A stretch of 13,681 nucleotides of DNA, taken from DATIKM01 sp035477595 (GTDB lineage Bacteria; Armatimonadota; Chthonomonadetes; Chthonomonadales; CAJBBX01). The translations under genes were made by a program, and so were the position numbers. Where the stretch lies: contig DATIKM010000146.1 of the NCBI GenBank assembly GCA_035477595.1, positions 1-13,681 on the forward strand. Reading direction: 5' to 3'. A model generated the notes under the pieces. The model saw only the letters and a list, made by a program, of their open reading frames with translations. It searched no databases and had not been told where the DNA came from. Positions 6,415-13,681 of this stretch are shown here, piece by piece (the stretch's first letter is position 1; each line of letters starts with the position of its first letter).

Positions 6415-7341
6415 CTACAGCCCGGCGCGCTCGCGGACGGCGGCGAGGACGGGCACGCCCGTCGTGGCGCCCCAGCCCTCGATGCAGTAGGCGGCGCATG
6501 CCGCGCCCAGCCGCGCCGCGCGGGGCAGGCTCTCGCCCGCCAGCAGCCCGGCGATGAGGCCGGCATCCCAGCAGTCGCCAGCGCCGGTTACGTCGACCAC
6601 CTGCGCGGGGAGCGCGGGAATCCGTTCGCGTCCGTCGGGGGTGGCCAGCAGGCACCCATGGGCGCCGAGCTTCAGGCACACCGCGCGCGCGCCACCGGCC
6701 AGGGCGCGGTCCGCGATCTCATGCGGCGAGGCGCCGGGGTAGATGGCCGCGAGGTCGCTCGCGCTCGGCAGCACAAGGTCGCAGTACGGGAGCGCGGCCT
6801 CCCAGACGTCTCGGTTCGGGCTGAGGCCCCAGCACTCGTCGAGCAGCGTGGTGCACCCGCGCCGGCGGGCCTCGGCAAGAATGGCAGGCGCCTCGCGGTC
6901 GAGGCCCGGAAGCGCCCAGAGGTCCTGCCAGAGCAGCAGGTCGGCATTGAGGAGCCGATCGAGGTCCAGGTCGCCCGGCGTGAAGCGCAGGTTGGCGCCG
7001 GGCGTGTGGACGAAGGTGCGCTCGCCGTCGGGGTGCACGCCCACGAAGGTGAACGGCGTCGCCTCCCCCTCCGCCAGCAGCAGGCCCGACGCGTCCGCTC
7101 CGGTCGCGGCGATCTCCTGGCTCAGCAGCCGGCCCATCGCGTCCGCTCCGGCCTTTGAGAAGACTGCGGCGGGGAGTCCCATGCGCGCGAGCGCGCAGGC
7201 AGTGTTCACGGCACCGCCGCCGGGCAGAAGTCGCACCGTTTCCGTCACCACCTGGGGCGTGCGGCCGGGCTCCGGGTACGCGGCGAGCGGGCCCGAGAGC
7301 GCGTCCATCACCGCGATCCCGACGCAGTGGACGGGGCGCAT
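6415..7341 (-). CDS. PfkB (ribokinase) family sugar kinase
   Basis: This 308-residue cytoplasmic enzyme should phosphorylate a sugar or sugar acid using ATP. The N-terminal VGIAVMDALSG strand, the PGGGAVNTACALARMG motif (residues 40-55, PfkB signature 1 region) and FSKAGADAMG are present. Near the C-terminus are LKLGAHG and DVTGAGDCWDAGL (signature 2, residues 250-262), with Asp256 as the expected catalytic base and the GAG as the anion hole. Length is normal for the family. The usual P-N-x-x-E motif appears as LPSASDL. Its ATG (7341) lies three bases after the stop codon of the uronate-isomerase-like gene and has no clear ribosome binding site of its own, which suggests translational coupling. 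With that partner, a role such as phosphorylating a ketouronate-derived product or KDG is plausible, but substrate specificity cannot be read. Confidence 0.93.
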   Translation of the reverse strand: MRPVHCVGIAVMDALSGPLAAYPEPGRTPQVVTETVRLLPGGGAVNTACALARMGLPAAVFSKAGADAMGRLLSQEIAATGADASGLLLAEGEATPFTFVGVHPDGERTFVHTPGANLRFTPGDLDLDRLLNADLLLWQDLWALPGLDREAPAILAEARRRGCTTLLDECWGLSPNRDVWEAALPYCDLVLPSASDLAAIYPGASPHEIADRALAGGARAVCLKLGAHGCLLATPDGRERIPALPAQVVDVTGAGDCWDAGLIAGLLAGESLPRAARLGAACAAYCIEGWGATTGVPVLAAVRERAGL

Positions 7342-7344
7342 CGC

Positions 7345-8688
7345 TCAGTGCGTCGCCGTGTCCAGCCCGAGTAGGCGTACGGGCTCCGTGTAGAAGCTCG
7401 CCGCCGCGATGTCGATGGCCTCGGCGCGCGTGTGCTGCCCCTCGAGCACCTTCCGCGCGAGTACGGTGGCCAGCACGCGCCGGACGATCTGCGCCTTGGC
7501 GTACGCCCACTCGACGCAGTAGGCGTCCGAGATGAAGCCGACGTGCCGGTTGAGGGGCAGCAGGTCGAGCCGCTCCTCCATCACCTGCCGCATGGCGCTG
7601 GGGTTGCAGTTATGCCACCAGTAGCCAATGAGCGACAGGTTGGGCAACTCGCGACAGAGGGTGCAGAGCGCCTGGTTCGCATGGCGGCTCGCGAGGAAGC
7701 ACTGGAAACGTATGCCGGGGTGCCTGCTCACCGTCTCCGCGAGCTGGGCGACGGCGCGCGTGGAGAGGCGGCTTGCCGTCTCGTGGGGCAACGGCTCCGC
7801 GCCGAAGCTGAACTGGAACACGAGCGGCCACGCCCGGCGCTCGAGCTCGTTCAGGTAGGCCTCGTGGATGTAGGAGGCGTAGATGTCGCGGTCGCGCGGA
7901 CCCGCCTCGGAGCGCCTTGCCAGCGCGTCGCGCATCTGGCCCTCGGTCACCGGCGAGAGGTCGATGTCCATCGAGATGTGCGTGGCCGTGGCGACGATCT
8001 CCCGGACCGGGATGCGGTCGACGTAATGGGCGAGCGCTTCGTGGACGTCCTCGACGGTGCGGATGGTGCGCTCGGCCGGCGGCCGGCCGGCGGGACCGAT
8101 GGGCGTGGGGCTCTCGGGCTCGCGCCCCCAGCAGCGCTCGAGCTCGTAGAGAGCCGTGTCGTACTCGCCCCACTGACAGCGCGTGAAGAAGGCCCATTCG
8201 AGAGCGTAGAAGAGCGCGTCGCCGTCCGCCCCGCCCTCGCGCCTGGCGTACTCCGTGCCAGCACGAAGGATCCCCGTGCGCCGCATGACGGCGCGCGGCC
8301 ACGCGCGGTCGTCCGCGCGCTCTCGCACCAGGTCGTCGAGCTGGCGCCAGTTGCCCGCGTGGACGGGCTCCTGCCAGCCGTAGAGGTCCTTCAGGATCTG
8401 CCGGACGCCCCACGTGACGCTCGTGTTCCGCACGAGCGGCAGGAATGGAACGGCCTCGGCGAGTCTGCGGTGCGCCTCCTCGCGGTCAGGCCACCCGGGG
8501 TACTGGGTCAGGCGCTGCCCGGATGGGCAGCCCGCCGCGTACAGCTCGCTGACCGCCATGTGGTAGAGCAGGATGTCGTGCAGGCCGCGCGCGGCGAGCT
8601 TGCCGCCCACGAGGTGGGAGTGAGCGTCGAGCAGCGGCAGTCCGCAGAGCTCCTCGAAGATCTGTACTTCCAGGTCCCAGTCCGCCAT
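7345..8688 (-). CDS. diverged uronate isomerase-like amidohydrolase
   Basis: This 447-residue protein resembles glucuronate/uronate isomerases (UxaC), which interconvert hexuronates and ketouronates in the cytoplasm. The N-terminus has LLDAHSHL (His23-x-His25), the metal-binding HxH of the amidohydrolase superfamily. The middle holds a long helical insert and the TRTVEDVH-like segment. The C-terminal half has VFQFSFGAEPLP, IGYWWHN and VGFISDAYCVEWAYAK, followed by the helical tail and a SFYTEP block where UxaC has its NA..Y ending. Asp388 in ISDAY replaces the TDSRS motif of classical UxaC, and the QLHIGA-type strand is altered. Substrate may therefore differ from glucuronate. The ATG at 8688 has GGAGG (8696-8700) seven bases upstream. 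It is the first gene of an operon with the PfkB kinase. Confidence 0.8.
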   Translation of the reverse strand: MADWDLEVQIFEELCGLPLLDAHSHLVGGKLAARGLHDILLYHMAVSELYAAGCPSGQRLTQYPGWPDREEAHRRLAEAVPFLPLVRNTSVTWGVRQILKDLYGWQEPVHAGNWRQLDDLVRERADDRAWPRAVMRRTGILRAGTEYARREGGADGDALFYALEWAFFTRCQWGEYDTALYELERCWGREPESPTPIGPAGRPPAERTIRTVEDVHEALAHYVDRIPVREIVATATHISMDIDLSPVTEGQMRDALARRSEAGPRDRDIYASYIHEAYLNELERRAWPLVFQFSFGAEPLPHETASRLSTRAVAQLAETVSRHPGIRFQCFLASRHANQALCTLCRELPNLSLIGYWWHNCNPSAMRQVMEERLDLLPLNRHVGFISDAYCVEWAYAKAQIVRRVLATVLARKVLEGQHTRAEAIDIAAASFYTEPVRLLGLDTATH

Positions 8689-8877
8689 GGCGGCACCTCC
8701 CGTTGCCGCATGGGTTCACCGCGCTCCGCCTCGGCTCCTGCGCCATCCGGCTGTGGCACCGCTCGGCGGGACAGTGAAGCTGGCCACACGGAACGATGGG
8801 GCGCCGCGGCCCGGTACGTAACGGGGGGGTGGAGGTGGCGCACCGAGCCGCCAGACCGACCCTCACGAGGAGGAACG
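8689..8877. promoter_or_regulatory. divergent intergenic region of the isomerase-kinase operon and the reductase gene
   Basis: This 189-base gap must hold promoters for both directions. It contains the ribosome binding sites at its ends: minus-strand GGAGG at 8696-8700 and plus-strand AGGAGG at 8868-8873. I find no convincing -35/-10 pair and no clear operator palindrome beyond a short TACGTA at 8815-8820. No small gene is supported in it. Confidence 0.5.
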
Positions 8878-9864
8878 ATGTCTCTCTCGCGACGCCGCTT
8901 TCTGCGCGACGCTGCGGTTGCGGCTGGCGGCATAGCAGGCGCCGCCGCTGCCGTGTCCGCTGAGCCTGCTGCCCCGGCTCTCGCCCGCCGTATGTTGGGC
9001 CGGACCCGCTGGCGTGCCTCCATCATCGGCTTCGGCCTGGCGCCGCTCGGGAGCGACAACTCCCCGCCCGACTTCGTGGAGAGGACCGTCGGCTGGGCCA
9101 TCGACCAGGGGATCAACGTGCTCGACGTGGCGCCGAACTACGGCAGCATCGGCAGCCGTTACGGCAATGCGGAGACGAAGCTCAAGGGCGTTCTTCAACA
9201 GCACCGCAGGCGCGTGTTCCTGGCGACGAAGGTCAACGCAGGCCGGCCGGACCGCGATGGCGTGCAACGCCAGCTCGAGGAGAGCCTGCAGCGCATGGGG
9301 GTAGGCCAGGTGGACGCGGTCCACATCCACAACCTGGGTGACTTCGACATGGAGCAGCTCCTCAGGCCCGATGGTGGGCTCGCGGGCCTGAAGGCCGCCC
9401 GGAGTAACGGACTCACCCGCTTCATCGCCGTGAGCGGCCACAGCCGGCCGGCGCGGTTCACCAGGCTGATCGACACCGGCGAGATCGACCTGACCATGGT
9501 GGTGCTGAACTTCGCCGACCGGATCAACTACGACTTCGATAGCGCTGTCCTGCCCGTCGCGCGGAAGCACCGCACCGGCGTCATGGCGATGAAGGTGCTT
9601 GGCGGCACGAAGCGATGGAGCTACGACGGGCGCACGCAGGCGGTCTTCAGCGAGCATCGCAACAGAGCGATCCGCTACTCGCTCGGGCTGCCCGGCGTCT
9701 CCTGCGCGGTGATTGGGTTCAACAGCATCGAGGAAGTGCAGGGAGTGCTGGACGTGGTGCGGCCCTTCAGGCCGCTGAGCGCTGCGGACAGGACTGCGCT
9801 GCTGGCCGAGGGCAAGCAGATCGCGGCGCAGCGCGGCCAGTACTATGGACCGACCACCGGATAG
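8878..9864 (+). CDS. Tat-exported aldo/keto reductase
   Basis: This is a 328-residue protein beginning with a twin-arginine signal: SRRRFLRDAA (residues 4-13), then an Ala/Gly-rich hydrophobic stretch to about residue 28 (cleavage near VSAEP). The mature part is an aldo/keto reductase barrel. It has GFGLAPLG, then LDVAPNYG with Asp83 and Tyr88, LATKVN with Lys118, and DAVHIHNLGD with His151, which together make the canonical Asp-Tyr-Lys-His catalytic set. RFIAVSGHS and a C-terminal cofactor-side region (AVIGFNSIEEV) follow. No C-terminal iron-sulphur cysteine motif is present. The ATG at 8878 has AGGAGG four bases upstream. Tat export implies folding, probably with bound NAD(P), before transport. 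It is divergent from the uronate-isomerase-like operon and convergent with the arabinose-isomerase-like gene. The substrate is unknown; oxidising or reducing a sugar outside the cytoplasm is an inference. Confidence 0.92.
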   Translation: MSLSRRRFLRDAAVAAGGIAGAAAAVSAEPAAPALARRMLGRTRWRASIIGFGLAPLGSDNSPPDFVERTVGWAIDQGINVLDVAPNYGSIGSRYGNAETKLKGVLQQHRRRVFLATKVNAGRPDRDGVQRQLEESLQRMGVGQVDAVHIHNLGDFDMEQLLRPDGGLAGLKAARSNGLTRFIAVSGHSRPARFTRLIDTGEIDLTMVVLNFADRINYDFDSAVLPVARKHRTGVMAMKVLGGTKRWSYDGRTQAVFSEHRNRAIRYSLGLPGVSCAVIGFNSIEEVQGVLDVVRPFRPLSAADRTALLAEGKQIAAQRGQYYGPTTG

Positions 9865-9897
9865 GTGGCCGGTAGACTGGGCGGCAAGGCGGCAAGG

Positions 9898-9923
9898 GGC
9901 CCCGCGCAGCCGCGCGCGGGGCC
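9898..9923. terminator. perfect 10-bp GC hairpin between convergent genes
   Basis: GGCCCCGCGC (9898-9907) and GCGCGGGGCC (9914-9923) pair completely around a six-base loop. The hairpin sits in the 66-base gap between the stop of the reductase (9864) and the stop of the isomerase-like gene (9931). It could work in both directions. Neither strand has a U-tract after the stem, so it is not a textbook intrinsic terminator. It may act as a transcript-end stabiliser or a U-tract-less terminator. Confidence 0.6.
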
Positions 9924-9930
9924 GTCGCCG

Positions 9931-11316
9931 TCAGACGCGCGTGAAGCTCCAGCCGAGCAGCGCCGCCGCGCGCTCGAGCTCCTCGATGACCCCGCTGCCG
10001 TAGGCCACCGCCAGATGGTGTGTGCCCCCCGCGAGGCTGTAGGCTTCCAGGAACGCTGGCAGTGCCGTCGCGGGGCGGAACCACCCGCGCACGCACTCCC
10101 GGAGGCGGTCCTCTCCCACCGGCGCCACCATCTCGCCGAGCGCTGCGACGAACCCGAACGTGTCGGCGGGGCCAGGCGCCAGGTTGAGCAGCGCCGCTTC
10201 GCCGGCTCGGAAGCAACCGACGGCCGCGACCGGCGGCTCCACGTCGGCCCACGGGAACGGCCGGCAGAGGAGAGCCGGCCGCCCCTCCAGGAGGTCCAGG
10301 TTGGCTTCTCCCATGTGGCTGAGGAAGACCGTCCCGCCCTCCCAGTCCGGGCAGAACATCTCGGTGAAGCTGGCCGGGAAGCGCTTCGCCACGGAGGCGA
10401 CGAAGGCGGCGGTGAGAACGTCGCCCTCGCCGGCGTAGCCGACGCCGCGCGACATCGCCAGGCTCGTCTCGAGGAATGGCATCGTGGGCAGGCCCGAGTC
10501 GCGCCCCACCGCGAGGAAGTTGACGCTGAAGGCGTCCAGGCGCTCGCGCGCGATCCACCGACGGACTGCCAGGCTTGCCCGGACGGAGGCGCGGAGCGCA
10601 GCATCCGGCAGGTCGGATGCTTGGCAACGCTCCAGCAGTGCCGTCGTCTCGCGCTGGATCTCTGCGTCGCCAGGGCCCGGCAGGAACTCGGCGATGGCGG
10701 GGCGACCACACGGAAGCACGTCGATCCCGATCGCCTCCCGCAGTCTCCGCTCCGTCACGGCGAAGTCGCCCATCCCGCGAAACGGCTCGCCGATGAGCCC
10801 GACGCGCGCGGTGCGCAGAGCGGTCGCGAGCTCGGCGGCGCGTGCCCACTCCGCGACGCGCGCGAGCGTCTCGGGTGCGCGCCAGTGCCCCGCGACCACG
10901 GCGTAGGGCCTTCCCCGGCGGCGCAGGACGCTGCAGAGGTCCTGCACGCCGTGGATACCGTGGTTCGCCATGATCGCGGCGGGGTCGGTCTGCGGCCCGA
11001 ACGCGGCGTCCGGCGTGGTGTCGAGCGCTATGATGGGCAGCCGTGAGCCAGCGATGGCGTCGGCGCTCTCAAGAGACGGCGAATAGGCGAGGTGCAGCGT
11101 AACCAGACAGGCGACGCCCTCCTGCTCGAACTGGCGGACGGCGCACCGGAACTCGTCGGCAACCCGGCAGACCGGCGCGGGCGCCACGTCGAGCCCGTGG
11201 TCCGCGAGCGCCCCCGCCACAGCATTGGCGAACGCCTCGACCGTGGGCCGCACCTCCGGCATCGCGCGATCGTAGAGCTCCAGATAGAGCGGCAGCAGTC
11301 CGACCCTCGCGGCCAT
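9931..11316 (-). CDS. L-arabinose/L-fucose isomerase family protein
   Basis: This 461-residue cytoplasmic protein belongs to the AraA/FucI superfamily, whose members use a divalent metal to interconvert an aldose and a ketose. Alternating alpha/beta segments make up residues 1-180 (VGLLPLYLELYDRAMPE, VACLVTLHLAYS, LPIIALDT, RVGLIGEPFRGM). The metal site is recognisable: YAGEGDVLTAA with Glu297, SFTEMF with Glu319, FLSHMGEANLD with His334 and AGGTHHLAVAYG with His433/434. These match the Glu-Glu-His-His ligands of L-arabinose isomerase (Glu306, Glu333, His350, His450 in E. coli). It is a little shorter than AraA (about 500). The start ATG at 11316 has only a weak AAGGCAGG site five bases upstream. 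The stop of the DUF4855 gene lies 34 bases upstream, so the two probably form an operon. The sugar substrate is not known. Confidence 0.85.
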   Translation of the reverse strand: MAARVGLLPLYLELYDRAMPEVRPTVEAFANAVAGALADHGLDVAPAPVCRVADEFRCAVRQFEQEGVACLVTLHLAYSPSLESADAIAGSRLPIIALDTTPDAAFGPQTDPAAIMANHGIHGVQDLCSVLRRRGRPYAVVAGHWRAPETLARVAEWARAAELATALRTARVGLIGEPFRGMGDFAVTERRLREAIGIDVLPCGRPAIAEFLPGPGDAEIQRETTALLERCQASDLPDAALRASVRASLAVRRWIARERLDAFSVNFLAVGRDSGLPTMPFLETSLAMSRGVGYAGEGDVLTAAFVASVAKRFPASFTEMFCPDWEGGTVFLSHMGEANLDLLEGRPALLCRPFPWADVEPPVAAVGCFRAGEAALLNLAPGPADTFGFVAALGEMVAPVGEDRLRECVRGWFRPATALPAFLEAYSLAGGTHHLAVAYGSGVIEELERAAALLGWSFTRV

Positions 11317-11350
11317 ATCCGCCTGCCTTCCCCGCCGGACCGACGCGGCG

Positions 11351-13681
11351 TCAGCGCACCTCGATCTCGCTCAGCATCGCCCATCCGCCAGCGCGGCGCA
11401 ACTGCACCCGCACGTGGCGAGCGCGCGAGCCGGGCCGCAGGGCGGCAGCCAGGATGTACTGCTCCGCGCGGGCGCCGTCCTCCGTCACAACGGGCCGTTC
11501 GGCCTCGACAGGTGGAGACCAGCGTTCACCGTCGGCAGACAGCTCAACGGTCGCTCCGGCCGGTGCGCGGATGCCGTAAAGCCCGCCGGCGAGCGCGTGC
11601 ACGCGCACCGTGCGCACCTCCATCTCCGTGCCGAGGTCCACCGTGGCCGTGGCATCGGTCTCTTGCTGGAAGCCGACCAGCCGGCCCGGCATGAAGGTGT
11701 CTGCTGTGAGCCCGTCCGTCAGCTTGCGGCCGTCGTCGGCGTAGCGCACGGCGCCGGTCTCGGGCGCGGTTGGCAGCGGCGCCAGTGTGTAGGTGGCGTC
11801 GGGGGCCACGTTGCGCCCGCCCGAGACGATGCGCACTTCGGAGAGCATGAGCCAAGCGTTGGGGGCGAAGAGAAGGTTGACCCAGCGCGCGCGCAACGGC
11901 CGCTCGGGGCGGAAGTCGATGCGCCCGTCCAGATCGGTCGGACCGCGCCGGAAGGTCTCCACGGCAGGGCTGCCGCCGGACCACGCGAAGCCATCGGGCA
12001 GTGCGCCACGCCCGGCAAGCGCATCGGGCGGCGGCTGATGCCGGGCGAAGGTCACCACCGCCGATGCGGGCCAGTTCACTGCCGCGTACCCTCCACCCGA
12101 GCAGTGGGCCTCCACGCGCTCGACCAACATCGGGCGGCCCAGGTCGAAGAGCACGGCCACCGGCTGGCCGTGCCAGCCCACCGTCTCTCCCGAGCCGAAA
12201 CCTCCGGGCGCGAGGGAACCGTCGGTAAGCTCGCGCCCGCTGTCACCGTAGGCGGCCTGGGCGGTTCGGGAGAACCGATAGGGCCGCCCGCGCGCCAGGT
12301 GATTGTTGGCGGCGCCGACGTCCCAGAAGTCGGGGCTGTACGAAGAGACCGTTGGACGCGGCGAGCCCGGCGCGTCTGTCAGCCGTACGCGGAGCGCCTC
12401 GCCGGCCTTCCCGACCGGTACGGTCACCACCTGCCAGCGTCCAGCCGAAGCGTCCGGCGCGCCGCGAAGCGCCCAGCCCGCCGGGGTCCAGGCGCGTGAG
12501 CCGGCAATCCGCACTTCCACGGTTACGTGGCCCCGCCACGCGCGCTGGGGATCCGGCTCATCAAGGAACACGTCAAGGAGGCCGGGGACCGCCGGCTCGC
12601 CGCCGCCGCCCACTGCGGGCATCAGAGCGACCGCCTCCGTCACGCCCCCGTGCCGTCGGGTGCGCCACTCCAGGCTGATGTCGGGGTCGGTCACGGCGTC
12701 GCCCGCCACGTAGTCGCAGAGCAGCGCGTACAGGTTCCTCAGCGCGGGATCCGCCGACCGCGCAAGGCGCTCCACCGTGTCGACGCCAAGGAAGTGCGCG
12801 CTGGCTCCTTGCTGGTAGCCGAGCGCGCTCCGCCCGCCCATCGCCAGGTACTGCACGAACGCGCGGCGATCCGGCAGGCTCGTGTCGACGGAGCCGGCCT
12901 CGATCTCGATGCCCATGCCGTGGCGCCGGGCCAGCTCGGCTGCGAGGGAGAGCCGGTTCGCGCGCACGGTTCCGTGGTGATGCCACGAGTGGAAGGCGTA
13001 GTTCGGCTGGAGGATCGCTGCGTCGAACCCCATCTCGCGCCACCGGTCGTAGCCCGGCGCACGGAACCAGGGAATCCAGAGGAAGCGTTCGCCGCCGGCG
13101 CGGACGAGCCGCGCGGCCTCCTGCGGAAGATGCTGCTCGGTTGCGGGGACGTCCTCGCGCATCCAGTAGAAGCCCCACAGGCGCAGGCGACGGTAGCCAG
13201 CCGCGCGGAATCGCGCGCGGGCCTCACCGAGGTACCAGCGAAGCACGGCGTCGCGTCCGGCGGCAGTCGAAAGGTCCTCGCTGCGACCGTCGCCGTCGAC
13301 ATCGCCGAAGTCGCGCACGGCGGGGTGGGGGTAGGGGATGGAGAGTATCACGGCGCGCGGCGCGGGCGGCTCCCCGAGAACGGCTGCCGCGCGGTGCAGC
13401 GCCTCGTCGAGGGCCGCCAGGTCGCGGCCGGGCGCGAACCAGCGGTCGAGGTGGTACGCCCAGTCCTCGCGCTGCGTCTCGCCGATCTCGGTGCGCACCC
13501 CGCGGTGAGAGGCCTGGATCAGAAAGAGGAACGCGTCGAAGTTCCACGCGCGCGGCGCGCCATCGATCCACCGCGAGACGTAGGGCAGAAGGTCGTCAGC
13601 GGAGCGTTCCGGCCGATCGTAGATCAGCACGCACTGACGGAAACCCGCCGCCTCCGGGGTGAGGTAGCCGGGCTCCTGGCG
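11351..13681 (-). CDS. DUF4855 glycosidase-like protein with tandem discoidin-like domains (5' end outside window)
   Basis: The frame stays open to the right edge, with GYLTPEAAGFRQC continuing into LIYDRPERSADDLLPYV, a DUF4855-type opening. A GTG at 13630 is therefore not the true start and the N-terminus, with any signal peptide, is missing. Counting from 13630, residues ~1-310 form the DUF4855 barrel-like part: WNFDAFLFL, LSIPYPHP, YRRLRLWGFYWMRED, FLWIPWFRAPGYDRW, ILQPNYAFH, MGIEIEAGS (Glu242, Glu244) and a final LLCDYVAGD. A DVDGDG calcium-type loop sits at 110-115. Residues ~315-440 look like a beta-sandwich. Residues ~440-605 and ~606-759 are two discoidin (F5/8 C)-like domains that share the YxDxGRxLTDG and MLSEhxh motifs. 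Such domains usually bind sugars, so the protein is likely a secreted glycan-active enzyme. It is co-directional with the isomerase-like gene 34 bases downstream. Confidence 0.88.
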   Translation of the reverse strand, partial: RQEPGYLTPEAAGFRQCVLIYDRPERSADDLLPYVSRWIDGAPRAWNFDAFLFLIQASHRGVRTEIGETQREDWAYHLDRWFAPGRDLAALDEALHRAAAVLGEPPAPRAVILSIPYPHPAVRDFGDVDGDGRSEDLSTAAGRDAVLRWYLGEARARFRAAGYRRLRLWGFYWMREDVPATEQHLPQEAARLVRAGGERFLWIPWFRAPGYDRWREMGFDAAILQPNYAFHSWHHHGTVRANRLSLAAELARRHGMGIEIEAGSVDTSLPDRRAFVQYLAMGGRSALGYQQGASAHFLGVDTVERLARSADPALRNLYALLCDYVAGDAVTDPDISLEWRTRRHGGVTEAVALMPAVGGGGEPAVPGLLDVFLDEPDPQRAWRGHVTVEVRIAGSRAWTPAGWALRGAPDASAGRWQVVTVPVGKAGEALRVRLTDAPGSPRPTVSSYSPDFWDVGAANNHLARGRPYRFSRTAQAAYGDSGRELTDGSLAPGGFGSGETVGWHGQPVAVLFDLGRPMLVERVEAHCSGGGYAAVNWPASAVVTFARHQPPPDALAGRGALPDGFAWSGGSPAVETFRRGPTDLDGRIDFRPERPLRARWVNLLFAPNAWLMLSEVRIVSGGRNVAPDATYTLAPLPTAPETGAVRYADDGRKLTDGLTADTFMPGRLVGFQQETDATATVDLGTEMEVRTVRVHALAGGLYGIRAPAGATVELSADGERWSPPVEAERPVVTEDGARAEQYILAAALRPGSRARHVRVQLRRAGGWAMLSEIEVR
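11354..12313 (-). repeat. two tandem discoidin-like domain repeats inside the DUF4855 gene
   Basis: The last ~320 residues contain two copies of one domain plan. Copy one (12313-11816) has YGDSGRELTDG at 12250-12218, a VLFDLGRPMLVERV strand pair and ends in AWLMLSEVRIV. Copy two (11815-11354) has YADDGRKLTDG at 11743-11711, TVDLGTEMEVRTVRV and ends in GWAMLSEIEVR. The repeat is clear in protein, while the DNA of the matched motifs has drifted considerably, so the duplication is old or the domains were acquired separately. Confidence 0.75.

Noticed and set aside
4241..6679. 812-codon minus-strand open frame
   Set aside because: It is antisense to the DUF4838 gene, has low-complexity Arg/Ala/Gly composition and no recognisable domain or start signal.
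7432..8877. Plus-strand frame open far upstream of the aldo/keto reductase
   Set aside because: The upstream part is antisense to the uronate-isomerase-like gene. The Tat motif and the AGGAGG site fix the start at 8878.
9865..11046. 393-codon plus-strand frame following the reductase
   Set aside because: It is antisense to the isomerase-like gene, whose metal-site motifs are convincing; there is no sign of a product on this strand.
1..13681. CRISPR array, tRNA genes, insertion sequence ends
   Set aside because: No regularly spaced direct repeats, no tRNA cloverleaf-like stretch and no paired terminal inverted repeats were seen on reading either strand.

Overview
The window is very GC-rich, gene-dense bacterial DNA with short intergenic gaps. 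All ten protein genes are consistent with one GC-rich genome, and most have recognisable purine-rich ribosome binding sites. The mix of families (DUF4838, DUF4855, a URO-D-like protein, Tat-exported aldo/keto reductase, diverged sugar isomerases, and AmmeMemoRadiSam proteins B and S) is typical of polysaccharide-degrading bacteria such as Armatimonadota, Planctomycetota and relatives. That taxonomic placement is inference from gene content only. I see no tRNA, rRNA, CRISPR array, intact transposon, transporter or regulator gene.

Left part (1-2918): the C-terminal end of an unrecognised protein (2-484, +) runs towards a Memo-family gene (498-1301, -). That gene is divergent, with only 33 bases between start codons, from the AmmeMemoRadiSam radical SAM enzyme (1335-2360, +). 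An exported NTF2-like small protein starting at a TTG codon follows 12 bases later (2373-2918, +). The third usual partner, the AMMECR1-domain protein A, is not in the window.

Middle (2919-6403): a 174-base spacer carries on its minus strand what looks like the worn-down 3' end of an HNH nuclease gene. Then comes a two-gene plus-strand unit: a URO-D-superfamily protein with a changed metal motif (3093-4115) and an exported alpha-glucuronidase-like DUF4838 protein (4157-6403).

Right part (6415-13681): a minus-strand operon encodes a uronate-isomerase-like amidohydrolase followed by a PfkB sugar kinase (8688 down to 6415). A Tat-exported aldo/keto reductase is divergent from it (8878-9864, +). 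A perfect 10-bp hairpin separates the reductase from a second minus-strand operon. That operon has a DUF4855 glycosidase-like protein with two discoidin-like C-terminal domains (partial, 13681-11351), then an L-arabinose/L-fucose-isomerase-like enzyme that keeps the expected metal ligands (11316-9931).

Taken together, 3093-13681 looks like a sugar or uronic-acid utilisation locus. It has exported or surface glycan-active proteins (DUF4838, DUF4855), an exported oxidoreductase, two cytoplasmic aldose/uronate isomerases and a sugar kinase. The exact substrate cannot be read from the sequence. None of the two isomerases, the URO-D-like protein or the two DUF proteins matches a textbook member closely enough to be given a specific reaction, which makes this locus the most promising place for an undescribed pathway.
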